Source: Bacteroidota bacterium (lineage in GTDB: Bacteria > Bacteroidota > Bacteroidia > Flavobacteriales > Weeksellaceae). From it: a DNA stretch of 6,885 nt. Position 1 is the first letter of the stretch. Every line of letters begins with the position of its first letter. Below, one piece after another: positions 1 to 5,752 of this stretch. Made by a program: the position numbers and the translations under genes. The stretch covers positions 1 through 6,885 of the forward strand of contig JAEWIE010000029.1 of the NCBI GenBank assembly GCA_023387375.1, written 5' to 3'. The notes under the pieces are model-generated. The model worked only from the letters and a program-made list of their open reading frames with translations, did no database searches and was not told the DNA's origin.

Positions 1-788
1 TCATCCTTCGTAGAAGGAAGCATGATTTCAGAACAAAGGTTACTTGCGTTCACAGTAAGACCTAAATCTTTATAGACCTGAGGCTTATTTCGATTCACAT
101 TGTCGGTAAAGAAGATATAAGGAAGACCTTTTTGCTGTCTACTCTCTAAGACTCTCGCCCAGATCTTTCTCTTCTCTGTATCTCCGTCAATCATGTCTTG
201 CATCCAGTAATCCGGAACGCAAACTCCCGTAAATAAATTCTGGATGGGAGATCCAATATCTTTGATGGATAAGAACTCTTCAATATCTCCGTGGTCAATG
301 TCTAAGTAGGCAGCAAAGGCTCCTCTACGAACACCTCCTTGAGAAACCACATCCATTGCGGTGTCAAAGAGTTTCATGAAGGAAACCGCTCCTGAGGATT
401 TTCCATTGTCAGTCACTGCGGTTCCGCGGTTTCTAAGTTCTCCGAAATATCCAGAAGTACCACCTCCGATTTTGGTTTGCATGATAACCTCCCCTAATTT
501 ATGGGTAATACCTTCAATATGATCGGGTACGTGTACGTTAAAACAAGAAATAGGAAGCCCTCTTTGCGTTCCCATGTTCGCCCATACGGGAGAAGAGAAA
601 CTAATCCAACCTTTGGTAATCATTTCTTCAAACGCGGGTTGAAGCTCGGGTTTGTATAAACGTTTTGCAGCCGCCGTAGTAATTCGCTCAATCGCTCCTT
701 TTACGGTTTCTCCTTTTAGTAGATACCCGCGGTTTAGCATTTGTTCGGACTCTTCATTAAGCCACCAGATATCGGTATTTTCTTCCAT
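1..788 (-). CDS. nrdA: Class I ribonucleoside-diphosphate reductase, alpha (catalytic) subunit, 3'-truncated by the window edge
   Basis: This is the large subunit of class I ribonucleotide reductase, a cytoplasmic enzyme that reduces ribonucleoside diphosphates to deoxyribonucleotides. Reading the minus strand from the ATG at 788 gives 262 codons with no stop, ending in SEIMLPSTKD at the edge. Visible family features are WISFSSPVWANMGTQRGLPISCF with Cys82, which corresponds to redox Cys225 of E. coli R1; a GGGTSGYFGELRNRG stretch (108-122) in the region of the specificity-effector site; and NLCSE (250-254), giving the active-site Asn250, radical Cys252 and Glu254 (E. coli N437, C439, E441). 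The second redox cysteine and the C-terminal CxxC lie outside the window. Cys82 is about 140 residues closer to the N-terminus than in E. coli, so no ATP-cone precedes the catalytic domain. The gene starts 74 bp after the nrdB stop and is probably in the same operon. No Shine-Dalgarno is seen, which is usual in Bacteroidota. Family assignment is near certain. Confidence 0.97.
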   Translation of the reverse strand, partial: MEENTDIWWLNEESEQMLNRGYLLKGETVKGAIERITTAAAKRLYKPELQPAFEEMITKGWISFSSPVWANMGTQRGLPISCFNVHVPDHIEGITHKLGEVIMQTKIGGGTSGYFGELRNRGTAVTDNGKSSGAVSFMKLFDTAMDVVSQGGVRRGAFAAYLDIDHGDIEEFLSIKDIGSPIQNLFTGVCVPDYWMQDMIDGDTEKRKIWARVLESRQQKGLPYIFFTDNVNRNKPQVYKDLGLTVNASNLCSEIMLPSTKD

Positions 789-807
789 AGTTGTTTTTGA
801 GAGTTAG

Positions 808-829
808 GCCTTTGCTTCAAGGAAAAGGC
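808..829 (-). other. Small hairpin between nrdB and nrdA
   Basis: Six-base arms GCCTTT (808-813) and AAAGGC (824-829) flank a 10-base loop in the 74-bp nrdB-nrdA gap. On the minus strand no T-run follows, so this is not an intrinsic terminator. It could be an RNA processing or stability element between the two cistrons, or chance. The short stem makes the call weak. Confidence 0.25.
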
Positions 830-862
830 GTTGTATTGTGATTAATTAAGAGCAACTACAAT

Positions 863-1837
863 CTAAAAAAGATCGTTTTCAGTGATACTCTTGTCGTGCT
901 TGGTGTAATCCACCGGTCTTTTTGCGAAGAAGTCATCAAGCGAATTTGCAAAAACTTCTTCTTCAAACCATACCATCGGACGGTACTCCTCTGGCGATAC
1001 ATTGTAACGGGTCTGCATCCCGATTTTCTTTAACGAATCGTCTACTCTGTATTTCATAAAGTTTAAAAGATCCGTTTTTGAGAAATTATCAAGTTCTCCT
1101 CCTTGGAAGATCCAGTCTAGTATCTCACCTTCCACTTCGATGGAATGGTCCACAAGGGTATATATGTCCTCAATATCAGAATCGGTGAGAAGTTCAGGCT
1201 GCTCTTCTCTAATTTTATTGATTAGATAGATTCCTGCATTCGCATGAATCTGCTCATCCACAGAAGTCCAAGCAATAATGTTACTCACGTTTTTCATGTA
1301 TCCTTTAAAACGGGTAAAAGACAAGATAATTGCGAACTGTGAGAAAAGAGAAACGTTCTCAATTAAGATCGAGAATAACAAAAGAGAGGAAACGTACTCT
1401 TTTGGCGTCGTGGAATTCGCATGGCGAAGTACATTAGATAAGAATTCAATTCTTTTCTTGATTACAGGGATCTCCACTACTTTTAAAAAGTCTTCGTTAT
1501 ATCCAAGAACTTCTAACAGGCGTGAATAAGCCTCTGAGTGACGAAACTCACATTCTGCAAACGTAGCTCCCAGTCCATTGAGTTCTGGCTTAGGCATATG
1601 GTGGTACAAGTTCCCCCAAAACGTTTTAACTGACACTTCAATTTGAGCAATGGCTAAAAGAGCATGCTTGACCGCTAGTTTCTCATGAGGCTCTAACTGC
1701 GAATGAAAGTCCTGTACGTCCGCCGTGAAATCGACTTCCGAATGAACCCAAAAGGCTTTGTTAATGGCTTCTGTAAATTGAAGTACTTCTGGGTACTCAA
1801 ACGGCTTGTAGCTAATTCTTTTATCAAAGATTCCCAT
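863..1837 (-). CDS. nrdB: Class I ribonucleotide reductase, beta (radical-generating) subunit, probable subclass Id
   Basis: This is the 324-aa ferritin-like small subunit that houses the dimetal cofactor and starts the radical chemistry in NrdA. It is complete, from the ATG at 1837 to a TAG at 863. By alignment to E. coli R2 from memory, the metal ligands are Glu67 (in AQIEVSVK), Glu97 and His100 (CEFRH), Glu160 (LIENV), and Glu195 and His198 (DEQIH). Trp30 (AFWVHSEVD) and Asp194 fit the radical-transfer path, and Tyr311 near the C-terminus is a candidate for the E. coli Tyr356 role. Tyr104 (HSEAY) occupies the radical-tyrosine position. In Flavobacterium johnsoniae NrdB, founder of subclass Id, the matching tyrosine is also residue 104 and is not oxidised; a subclass-specific Lys and Thr characterise that group. 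Here Lys71 and Thr191 (the E. coli Ile234 position) are good candidates for them. The sequence therefore suggests a dimanganese, superoxide-activated enzyme, although metal use is inferred. There is no N-terminal ATP-cone, unlike Leeuwenhoekiella blandensis NrdB. The start follows an AT-rich leader without a Shine-Dalgarno. Confidence 0.97.
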   Translation of the reverse strand: MGIFDKRISYKPFEYPEVLQFTEAINKAFWVHSEVDFTADVQDFHSQLEPHEKLAVKHALLAIAQIEVSVKTFWGNLYHHMPKPELNGLGATFAECEFRHSEAYSRLLEVLGYNEDFLKVVEIPVIKKRIEFLSNVLRHANSTTPKEYVSSLLLFSILIENVSLFSQFAIILSFTRFKGYMKNVSNIIAWTSVDEQIHANAGIYLINKIREEQPELLTDSDIEDIYTLVDHSIEVEGEILDWIFQGGELDNFSKTDLLNFMKYRVDDSLKKIGMQTRYNVSPEEYRPMVWFEEEVFANSLDDFFAKRPVDYTKHDKSITENDLF

Positions 1838-1864
1838 AATGAAAGGTGCAAGTTAAACGGTTAC

Positions 1865-1877
1865 TAAAATGATTTTA
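1865..1877. other. 13-bp palindrome in the nrdB leader
   Basis: TAAAATGATTTTA is a perfect odd palindrome (six-base arms around a central G) that ends 28 bp upstream of the nrdB start codon. It could be an operator or an RNA element near the ribosome-binding region. Its AT-only arms also make chance quite possible. Confidence 0.3.
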
Positions 1878-1890
1878 TCGTTAGGGGCAT

Positions 1891-1916
1891 AAAAAAGGAG
1901 ATAACGAAAAGTTATC
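1891..1916 (-). terminator. Possible attenuator-like hairpin with T-tract in the nrdB leader
   Basis: On the minus strand, GATAAC (1916-1911), a 5-base loop and GTTATC (1905-1900) form a 6-bp stem, followed by TCC and then six Ts (1896-1891). This resembles a short intrinsic terminator lying about 54 bp upstream of nrdB in its own direction. It would sit downstream of the candidate -7 box at 1976-1969, so it could cause premature termination or attenuation of the nrdBA transcript. The stem is short and AT-rich, and three bases separate it from the T-run, so strength is doubtful. Confidence 0.3.
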
Positions 1917-1928
1917 CGCTTTGTAGAT

Positions 1929-1946
1929 TCCATTAAATTTCATGGA
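1929..1946. promoter_or_regulatory. 18-bp near-perfect palindrome, possible operator or leader hairpin for nrdBA
   Basis: TCCATTAAATTTCATGGA matches its own reverse complement at 16 of 18 positions. It lies about 23 bp downstream of the candidate -7 box (1976-1969) in the nrdB direction, a typical place for a repressor operator. It does not resemble the NrdR box consensus (roughly ACACWATATATWGTGT), so no regulator can be named. It could instead fold as a hairpin in the leader RNA. Confidence 0.35.
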
Positions 1947-1968
1947 TTTTGCCTTTTACGAACAGTAG

Positions 1969-1976
1969 CAAAAATA
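1969..1976 (-). promoter_or_regulatory. Candidate Bacteroidota -7 promoter box for nrdBA
   Basis: On the minus strand, TATTTTTG is an exact match to the Bacteroidota/Flavobacterium sigma-A -7 consensus TAnnTTTG. I see no TTG at the usual distance for the -33 box, only T-rich sequence, so the promoter may be weak, activator-dependent or a chance match. If real, transcription would begin near 1962 and give a leader of about 125 bases that includes the hairpin and palindromes described above. Confidence 0.4.
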
Positions 1977-2015
1977 GAGAATGAATTGATAGATAAAAAA
2001 TGAAGAGTATTAAAT

Positions 2016-2028
2016 CTCATCAAATGAG
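2016..2028. other. Spaced palindrome upstream of the nrdBA promoter candidate
   Basis: CTCATCAAATGAG has perfect 5-bp arms around a 3-bp spacer. It lies 40-52 bp upstream of the candidate -7 box, where an activator or repressor could bind, and 9 bp from a DnaA-box-like site. No regulator is recognised. Confidence 0.25.
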
Positions 2029-2037
2029 GGCCAAAAG

Positions 2038-2046
2038 TTTTCCACA
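2038..2046 (+). promoter_or_regulatory. DnaA-box-like site
   Basis: TTTTCCACA matches the relaxed DnaA-box consensus TTWTNCACA at every position. In E. coli, DnaA bound upstream of nrdAB regulates its transcription, so a similar link of dNTP synthesis to replication initiation is conceivable here. It is one full match in AT-rich DNA; a second site, TTTTACACT at 2404-2412, matches only 8 of 9. Function is not established. Confidence 0.3.
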
Positions 2047-2114
2047 ATGACACAGAGTGCGCATTGTTAGCAGGTTACAGCCTTCACTCTTTACAAAACC
2101 ACATAAAACAAGGA

Positions 2115-2142
2115 TTTGGCGTTAAACAAAGATTTGTATATT
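2115..2142 (+). promoter_or_regulatory. Weak candidate promoter for the ABC efflux operon
   Basis: TTTG at 2115-2118 and TATATT at 2137-2142 are 18 bp apart, close to the Bacteroidota TTTG...TAnnTTTG arrangement but with a degenerate -7 box. An equally weak alternative is TTTG at 2366-2369 with TAACAATT at 2388-2395. A T-rich TATTTTTT at 2400-2407 matches 7 of 8 bases of the -7 box but has no -33 partner. None is convincing. Confidence 0.18.
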
Positions 2143-2343
2143 ACTTACGTACAGGTAAATACTATTAAACACGCACTTTGAAACCTCTTGTTTAAATAGA
2201 ACAAAACATTCCTTAGGCCTTCTCTATGATCTGCTAATCCACTTAAAGAGGATCTAATTTCTACGAACTCCAATCTTATTGTTACGAATAGCTACTCTTA
2301 TTCTTCTACCAGAAATCAAAACGAGAACAACAAAGAATCATAT

Positions 2344-2383
2344 CCCTTTTAATTCGCTTTCTTTTTTTGGATTTTCAAAAGGG
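2344..2383. other. Spaced inverted repeat upstream of the ABC operon
   Basis: CCCTTTT (2344-2350) and AAAAGGG (2377-2383) form a perfect 7-bp inverted repeat with a 26-base, pyrimidine-rich loop. It ends 54 bp before the ATPase start codon. It may be a leader RNA structure or a pair of half-sites for a regulator; no T-tract follows directly, so it is not a typical terminator. Confidence 0.3.
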
Positions 2384-2437
2384 TCTGTAACAATTTATTT
2401 ATTTTTTACACTTATTGAGAAATCAATCTAAGGGCCC

Positions 2438-3130
2438 ATGTTACTTATTAAGGATCTCCATAAATCGTACGATACCGGCAAAAGCAAACTTCACGTGCTT
2501 AAAGGCATAAACCTTTCTATTGGTGCGGGTGAGTTTGTCTCCATTATGGGAAGTTCGGGATCTGGAAAATCAACTCTTTTAAATATCATTGGAATCTTAG
2601 ACGAAAAAGATTCAGGAGTCTACGAACTGGATGGAATTCCGATTGAGCAGTTAAATGAAACCAAAGCGGCTGAATACAGAAGTCGTTTTCTAGGGTTTGT
2701 CTTTCAATCCTTTAATCTTATTGGGTACAAAACGGCTTTAGAAAACGTGGCACTTCCTCTCTACTACCAAAACGTTGGGAGAAAAGAAAGAAACGCAAAA
2801 GCACAAGAATACTTAGAAAAAGTAGGCTTAGGTCCTTGGGCCAATCATTTGCCTAACGAACTCTCTGGAGGGCAAAAACAAAGAGTCGCTATTGCAAGAG
2901 CGCTTATTACAGACCCTAAAGTAATCCTTGCGGATGAACCGACAGGAGCACTTGACAGTAAAACGACCCACGAAATCATGATGCTTCTTCAAGAAATTAA
3001 CAGGGAAGGCAAAACCATTGTCGTAGTGACCCACGAACCTGATGTGGCCGCTCAAACAAAACGAAACGTTCTTTTAAAGGACGGTCGAATTGAAAGTGAT
3101 GAATTCATCGAGCAAAGAGTCCTTTCGTAA
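2438..3130 (+). CDS. MacB/LolD-type ABC exporter ATP-binding protein
   Basis: This cytoplasmic ATPase subunit hydrolyses ATP to drive the two permeases encoded after it. The 230-aa protein is a single nucleotide-binding domain of normal length for the LolD/MacB ATPase family. Motifs are intact: Walker A GSSGSGKST (38-46), Q-loop Gln90 (FVFQSFNLI), signature LSGGQ (142-146), Walker B VILADEP (162-168) with catalytic Glu167, D-loop ALDS (171-174) and switch His199. The protein should dimerise, with one copy under each permease. In Proteobacteria MacB this domain is fused to the membrane part; here it is a separate gene, as is common in Bacteroidota. It is first in a run of four same-strand genes, with a 60-bp gap to the next. 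The start is preceded directly by GGGCCC, with no clear Shine-Dalgarno. LolD is an alternative by sequence alone, but the downstream adaptor gene favours a MacAB-like efflux role. Substrate unknown. Confidence 0.95.
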   Translation: MLLIKDLHKSYDTGKSKLHVLKGINLSIGAGEFVSIMGSSGSGKSTLLNIIGILDEKDSGVYELDGIPIEQLNETKAAEYRSRFLGFVFQSFNLIGYKTALENVALPLYYQNVGRKERNAKAQEYLEKVGLGPWANHLPNELSGGQKQRVAIARALITDPKVILADEPTGALDSKTTHEIMMLLQEINREGKTIVVVTHEPDVAAQTKRNVLLKDGRIESDEFIEQRVLS

Positions 3131-3190
3131 AGCCTTTTAAAGAAGAAAAAAAGTAATAAAATAGAGTACCATAAATCCTAACAAGACCTC

Positions 3191-4420
3191 ATGTTTGATT
3201 TAGACCGCTGGCAAGAAATTTTCGCCTCCATACGAAGCAATGTCCTTAGAACCGTCCTTTCAGGTTTTACGGTAGCCCTTGGCCTATATATCTTTGTCGT
3301 TCTTTTTGGGATAGGGACAGGGCTTCAAAATGCCTTTACGCAAGGCTTTGCAAGAGACGCACAAAACCTAATCTCCATTTTCACCGGAAAAACCACAGTT
3401 GCCTATGGAGGACTTCAGGACGACCGACGCATCGTTCTCAAAAACGATGATTACGATAAGGTTCTTTCCTACGATCCTGAAAAATTAGAATATTCCGCGC
3501 CTCGATACTCCGCCTCCCTTCTCGTTAAATACGGAAACGAAAGCGGCACGTACCAAATTTCGGGAAGTGAACCGGAGGAAAAAAATATTGAAAACAGAGA
3601 CCTTCTGGAAGGACGCTACCTCAACGCAGGCGATATCAACCGAAACAATTACGTGGCTGTCATCGGACGTATGGTTCAGAGAGACTTAATCAAAAATGGA
3701 AGCCCAATCGGAAAGGAACTCAACATTAATGGAACCATGTTTACCGTGGTAGGCGTCTTTTCAGACGACGGGGGAGACTGGGATGAACGAATGATTACGG
3801 TTCCCGTGACTACCTTACAACAAATGAAAAAAGGTTCGGATACCATTAGTAACATATACCTTACTTACAATCCTAACCTTTCTCCCTCTGAGGCCATTAA
3901 GTACGGGGAAGATTTAGAATCCAAACTTAAAAGCAAACATAAAGTCTCGCCAGACGATGACAATGCAATTGTCGTTCGTAACAATGCTAGCAACATGGAG
4001 GATACAATTAAATTTATGTTCGTCTTAACCTTAATCGTTGGATTCATTGGACTAGGAACTTTGATGGCGGGAATTATTGGAATTTCAAACATCATGGTCT
4101 ACATTGTAAAAGAAAGAACAAGGGAAATTGGAGTCAGAAAAGCAATTGGAGCCAAACCGAAAAGCATTGTGGGGCTTATTGTACAAGAAAGTCTTGTCAT
4201 TACCATTATTTCAGGTATTGCAGGGGTACTTTTAGGAGTACTCACCCTATCCTTAATTGGGGACAATTTAGAAAAGTATTTTATTAAAGATCCCTCCGTA
4301 GGTTGGGGCACGATGGCCATGGCCTTTATAGCTTTAATCATCTCGGGATTAATTGCAGGTTTCGTGCCTGCCTATAGAGCCAGTAAAATCCGACCGATTG
4401 AAGCCCTTAGAACCGAATAA
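3191..4420 (+). CDS. MacB-like ABC exporter permease (first of two)
   Basis: This 409-aa inner-membrane permease has the MacB/LolC fold: one N-terminal transmembrane helix (about 22-44), a large periplasmic MacB_PCD-type domain (about 48-272), then three helices (about 275-303, 326-355, 371-396) forming the FtsX-type domain. The conserved cytoplasmic coupling segment ERTREIGVRKAIGAKP (308-323) and the C-terminal IRPIEALRTE are clear. MacB-type pumps do not carry substrate through the membrane channel; they use ATP-driven movement to push substrate in the periplasm out through a TolC-type channel (family knowledge). The next gene encodes a paralogue of the same architecture with an identical C-terminal decapeptide and a shared (K/D)VSPDD.NA motif (251-259 here), pointing to an old tandem duplication and a likely heterodimer, as in LolC-LolE. 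The substrate cannot be inferred. No signal peptide is needed, since the first helix anchors the protein. Confidence 0.94.
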   Translation: MFDLDRWQEIFASIRSNVLRTVLSGFTVALGLYIFVVLFGIGTGLQNAFTQGFARDAQNLISIFTGKTTVAYGGLQDDRRIVLKNDDYDKVLSYDPEKLEYSAPRYSASLLVKYGNESGTYQISGSEPEEKNIENRDLLEGRYLNAGDINRNNYVAVIGRMVQRDLIKNGSPIGKELNINGTMFTVVGVFSDDGGDWDERMITVPVTTLQQMKKGSDTISNIYLTYNPNLSPSEAIKYGEDLESKLKSKHKVSPDDDNAIVVRNNASNMEDTIKFMFVLTLIVGFIGLGTLMAGIIGISNIMVYIVKERTREIGVRKAIGAKPKSIVGLIVQESLVITIISGIAGVLLGVLTLSLIGDNLEKYFIKDPSVGWGTMAMAFIALIISGLIAGFVPAYRASKIRPIEALRTE

Positions 4421-4455
4421 AAGAACTGAACGTAATAAAGAGAAAATAAACCGGC

Positions 4456-5724
4456 ATGAACATCCTATTCAAACGCGACACTTGGCAGGAGATCTACCAC
4501 TCATTAAGAAACAACAAGCTTCGTACGTTTCTTACCATGATTGGTGTGGCTTGGGGTATGTTTCTATACGTAGCTCTTTTAGGTGCTGCCAAAGGAATGG
4601 AGAATGGGTTTGACAAAGTTTTCTCTGGTTTTGCCACGAACTCTATTTTCATGTGGGCACAAAACACCAACATTCCTTATGCAGGATTTCCGAAAGGAAG
4701 ACAAATGAATCTCCATTTGGGTGATATTGAGTATCTGCAGAGCAAAGTTCCGGAGATCGATTACATCTCTCCTCAGAATAGCCGAGGAAATTTCGGAAGC
4801 CCTGGGGAACAGATGTCAAGAAATGGAATCACAGAAACCTATACCCTTACGGGGGATCTTCCCATAGGAAATAAAATCTCGGAGAAGAAACTTTTATACG
4901 GCCGTTATCTGAACGATGCGGATGTCAACGAAAGTAAAAACGTGATTGTCATTGGTGAGGAAATCTACAAGAACTTCTTTGACCATAAGAAACAAGAGAA
5001 TCCACTAGGCAAATCCATAAATGTAAAAGGAATCTTTTTTAATGTAATTGGGGTATTCAAAGTAAAATCCCAAGGTGGAATGGAAAGTGATCGAGCTTCC
5101 TATATTCCTTTATCTACGTTTACAAAAATGTATAACGACGGAGACAAAGTAGGATTCTTTGCCATTGTCAGTAAACCTGAGGCCGATCTTACAGCCGTAG
5201 AAACAGAAGTAAAAGACCAATTGAAGAAACGTTACGACGTTTCTCCAGACGATAGCAATGCCTATGGAAGCTTCAACCTTGGGAAGGAATTTAAAAAACT
5301 TACGGGCTTTTTAACCGGGATGCAGCTCCTTACAATTATCGTGGGAACCCTTACTATTCTTGCAGGAGTGATTGCCATTTCAAACATCCTTTTAATTACG
5401 GTAAAAGAACGTACAAAAGAAATTGGAATTCGTCGTGCACTTGGTGCTAGACCCAGCGAAGTCAGAAATCAGATTCTTTTAGAAAGTGTGGTAATCACCT
5501 TAAGCTCGGGAATCTTAGGATTCATGTTTGGTATTTTTCTACTCATGGTCTTAAACATGGCTACGCAAAACCAAGATGCATTCCCGTTCTATAATCCCAC
5601 AGTGGACTACTCGAACGTCGCCATTGCCATGGCGGTCATGCTATCCCTAGGGCTCGTCATTGGAATGATCCCAGCGCAAAGAGCCGTGAAAATTAGACCT
5701 ATCGAAGCTCTAAGAACCGAATAA
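4456..5724 (+). CDS. MacB-like ABC exporter permease (second of two)
   Basis: This 422-aa inner-membrane permease is a diverged paralogue of the preceding gene. It has a first helix at about 24-46, a periplasmic MacB_PCD-type domain at about 48-285, and three C-terminal helices (about 287-314, 340-367, 387-407). The N-terminal W.EI..SLRNNKLRTFLT pattern and the coupling segment ERTKEIGIRRALGARP (318-333) are typical of the family. The protein ends in the same IRPIEALRTE as the first permease. It differs most in the periplasmic domain, which suggests the two subunits have distinct contacts with the adaptor or substrate. The gap to the upstream gene is 35 bp and to the adaptor gene 28 bp, so one transcript is likely. 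An ABC pump needs two membrane subunits, so a 1:1 heterodimer with two copies of the ATPase is the simplest model, although two homodimers cannot be excluded. Confidence 0.94.
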   Translation: MNILFKRDTWQEIYHSLRNNKLRTFLTMIGVAWGMFLYVALLGAAKGMENGFDKVFSGFATNSIFMWAQNTNIPYAGFPKGRQMNLHLGDIEYLQSKVPEIDYISPQNSRGNFGSPGEQMSRNGITETYTLTGDLPIGNKISEKKLLYGRYLNDADVNESKNVIVIGEEIYKNFFDHKKQENPLGKSINVKGIFFNVIGVFKVKSQGGMESDRASYIPLSTFTKMYNDGDKVGFFAIVSKPEADLTAVETEVKDQLKKRYDVSPDDSNAYGSFNLGKEFKKLTGFLTGMQLLTIIVGTLTILAGVIAISNILLITVKERTKEIGIRRALGARPSEVRNQILLESVVITLSSGILGFMFGIFLLMVLNMATQNQDAFPFYNPTVDYSNVAIAMAVMLSLGLVIGMIPAQRAVKIRPIEALRTE

Positions 5725-5752
5725 AAAAGTAATAAGAAAAAAACTGTACAAT

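Larger units (their letters stand above)
1838..2437. other. 600-bp divergent intergenic region
   Basis: This AT-rich region separates the divergent starts of nrdB and the ABC ATPase gene. Both strands show only very short ORFs, for example a 14-codon one near 2063 on the minus strand, and none looks like a real gene. I recognise no tRNA, riboswitch or known small RNA. The half nearest nrdB (about 1865-2046) is rich in palindromes and putative control sites, listed separately. The middle (about 2050-2340) shows little beyond weak promoter-like matches. The end nearest the ABC operon has a spaced inverted repeat (2344-2383) and a GGGCCC directly before the start codon. It must hold the promoters of both operons. 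Confidence 0.8.

Noticed and set aside
835..862. ATTGT...ACAAT inverted repeat just after the nrdB stop
   Set aside because: Only 5 bp arms with an 18-base loop in AT-rich DNA; indistinguishable from chance.
1278..1529. 83-codon plus-strand ORF inside nrdB
   Set aside because: It lies antisense within a fully conserved nrdB, has no recognisable domain and no start context; it is a shadow of the real gene.
863..1837. NrdB as class Ib (NrdF) subunit
   Set aside because: Its small size and Mn-type features could suggest NrdF, but no nrdI or nrdH is adjacent in the visible part and the residues fit the flavobacterial subclass Id protein better.
1838..2437. Small RNA gene, riboswitch or mobile-element remnant in the 600-bp gap
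   Set aside because: No tRNA-like cloverleaf, known riboswitch core, transposase fragment or flanking direct repeats could be seen; only short palindromes and promoter-like pieces.
2828..3055. 75-codon minus-strand ORF opposite the ABC ATPase gene
   Set aside because: It overlaps the signature and Walker B coding region of a clear ATPase and shows no family features.
3865..4341. Two minus-strand ORFs (76 and 80 codons) opposite the first permease
   Set aside because: Their hydrophobic stretches arise from reading the permease membrane helices backwards; no independent support.
4353..4613. 86-codon plus-strand ORF bridging the two permease genes
   Set aside because: It is out of frame with both permeases, whose ends and starts are well defined by conserved residues (IRPIEALRTE end, TW.EI..SLRNN start).
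2438..5724. Assignment as LolCDE lipoprotein-release system
   Set aside because: ATPase plus two MacB/LolC-fold permeases would fit LolCDE, but that system has no HlyD-type adaptor; the adaptor gene 28 bp downstream favours a MacAB-like exporter.
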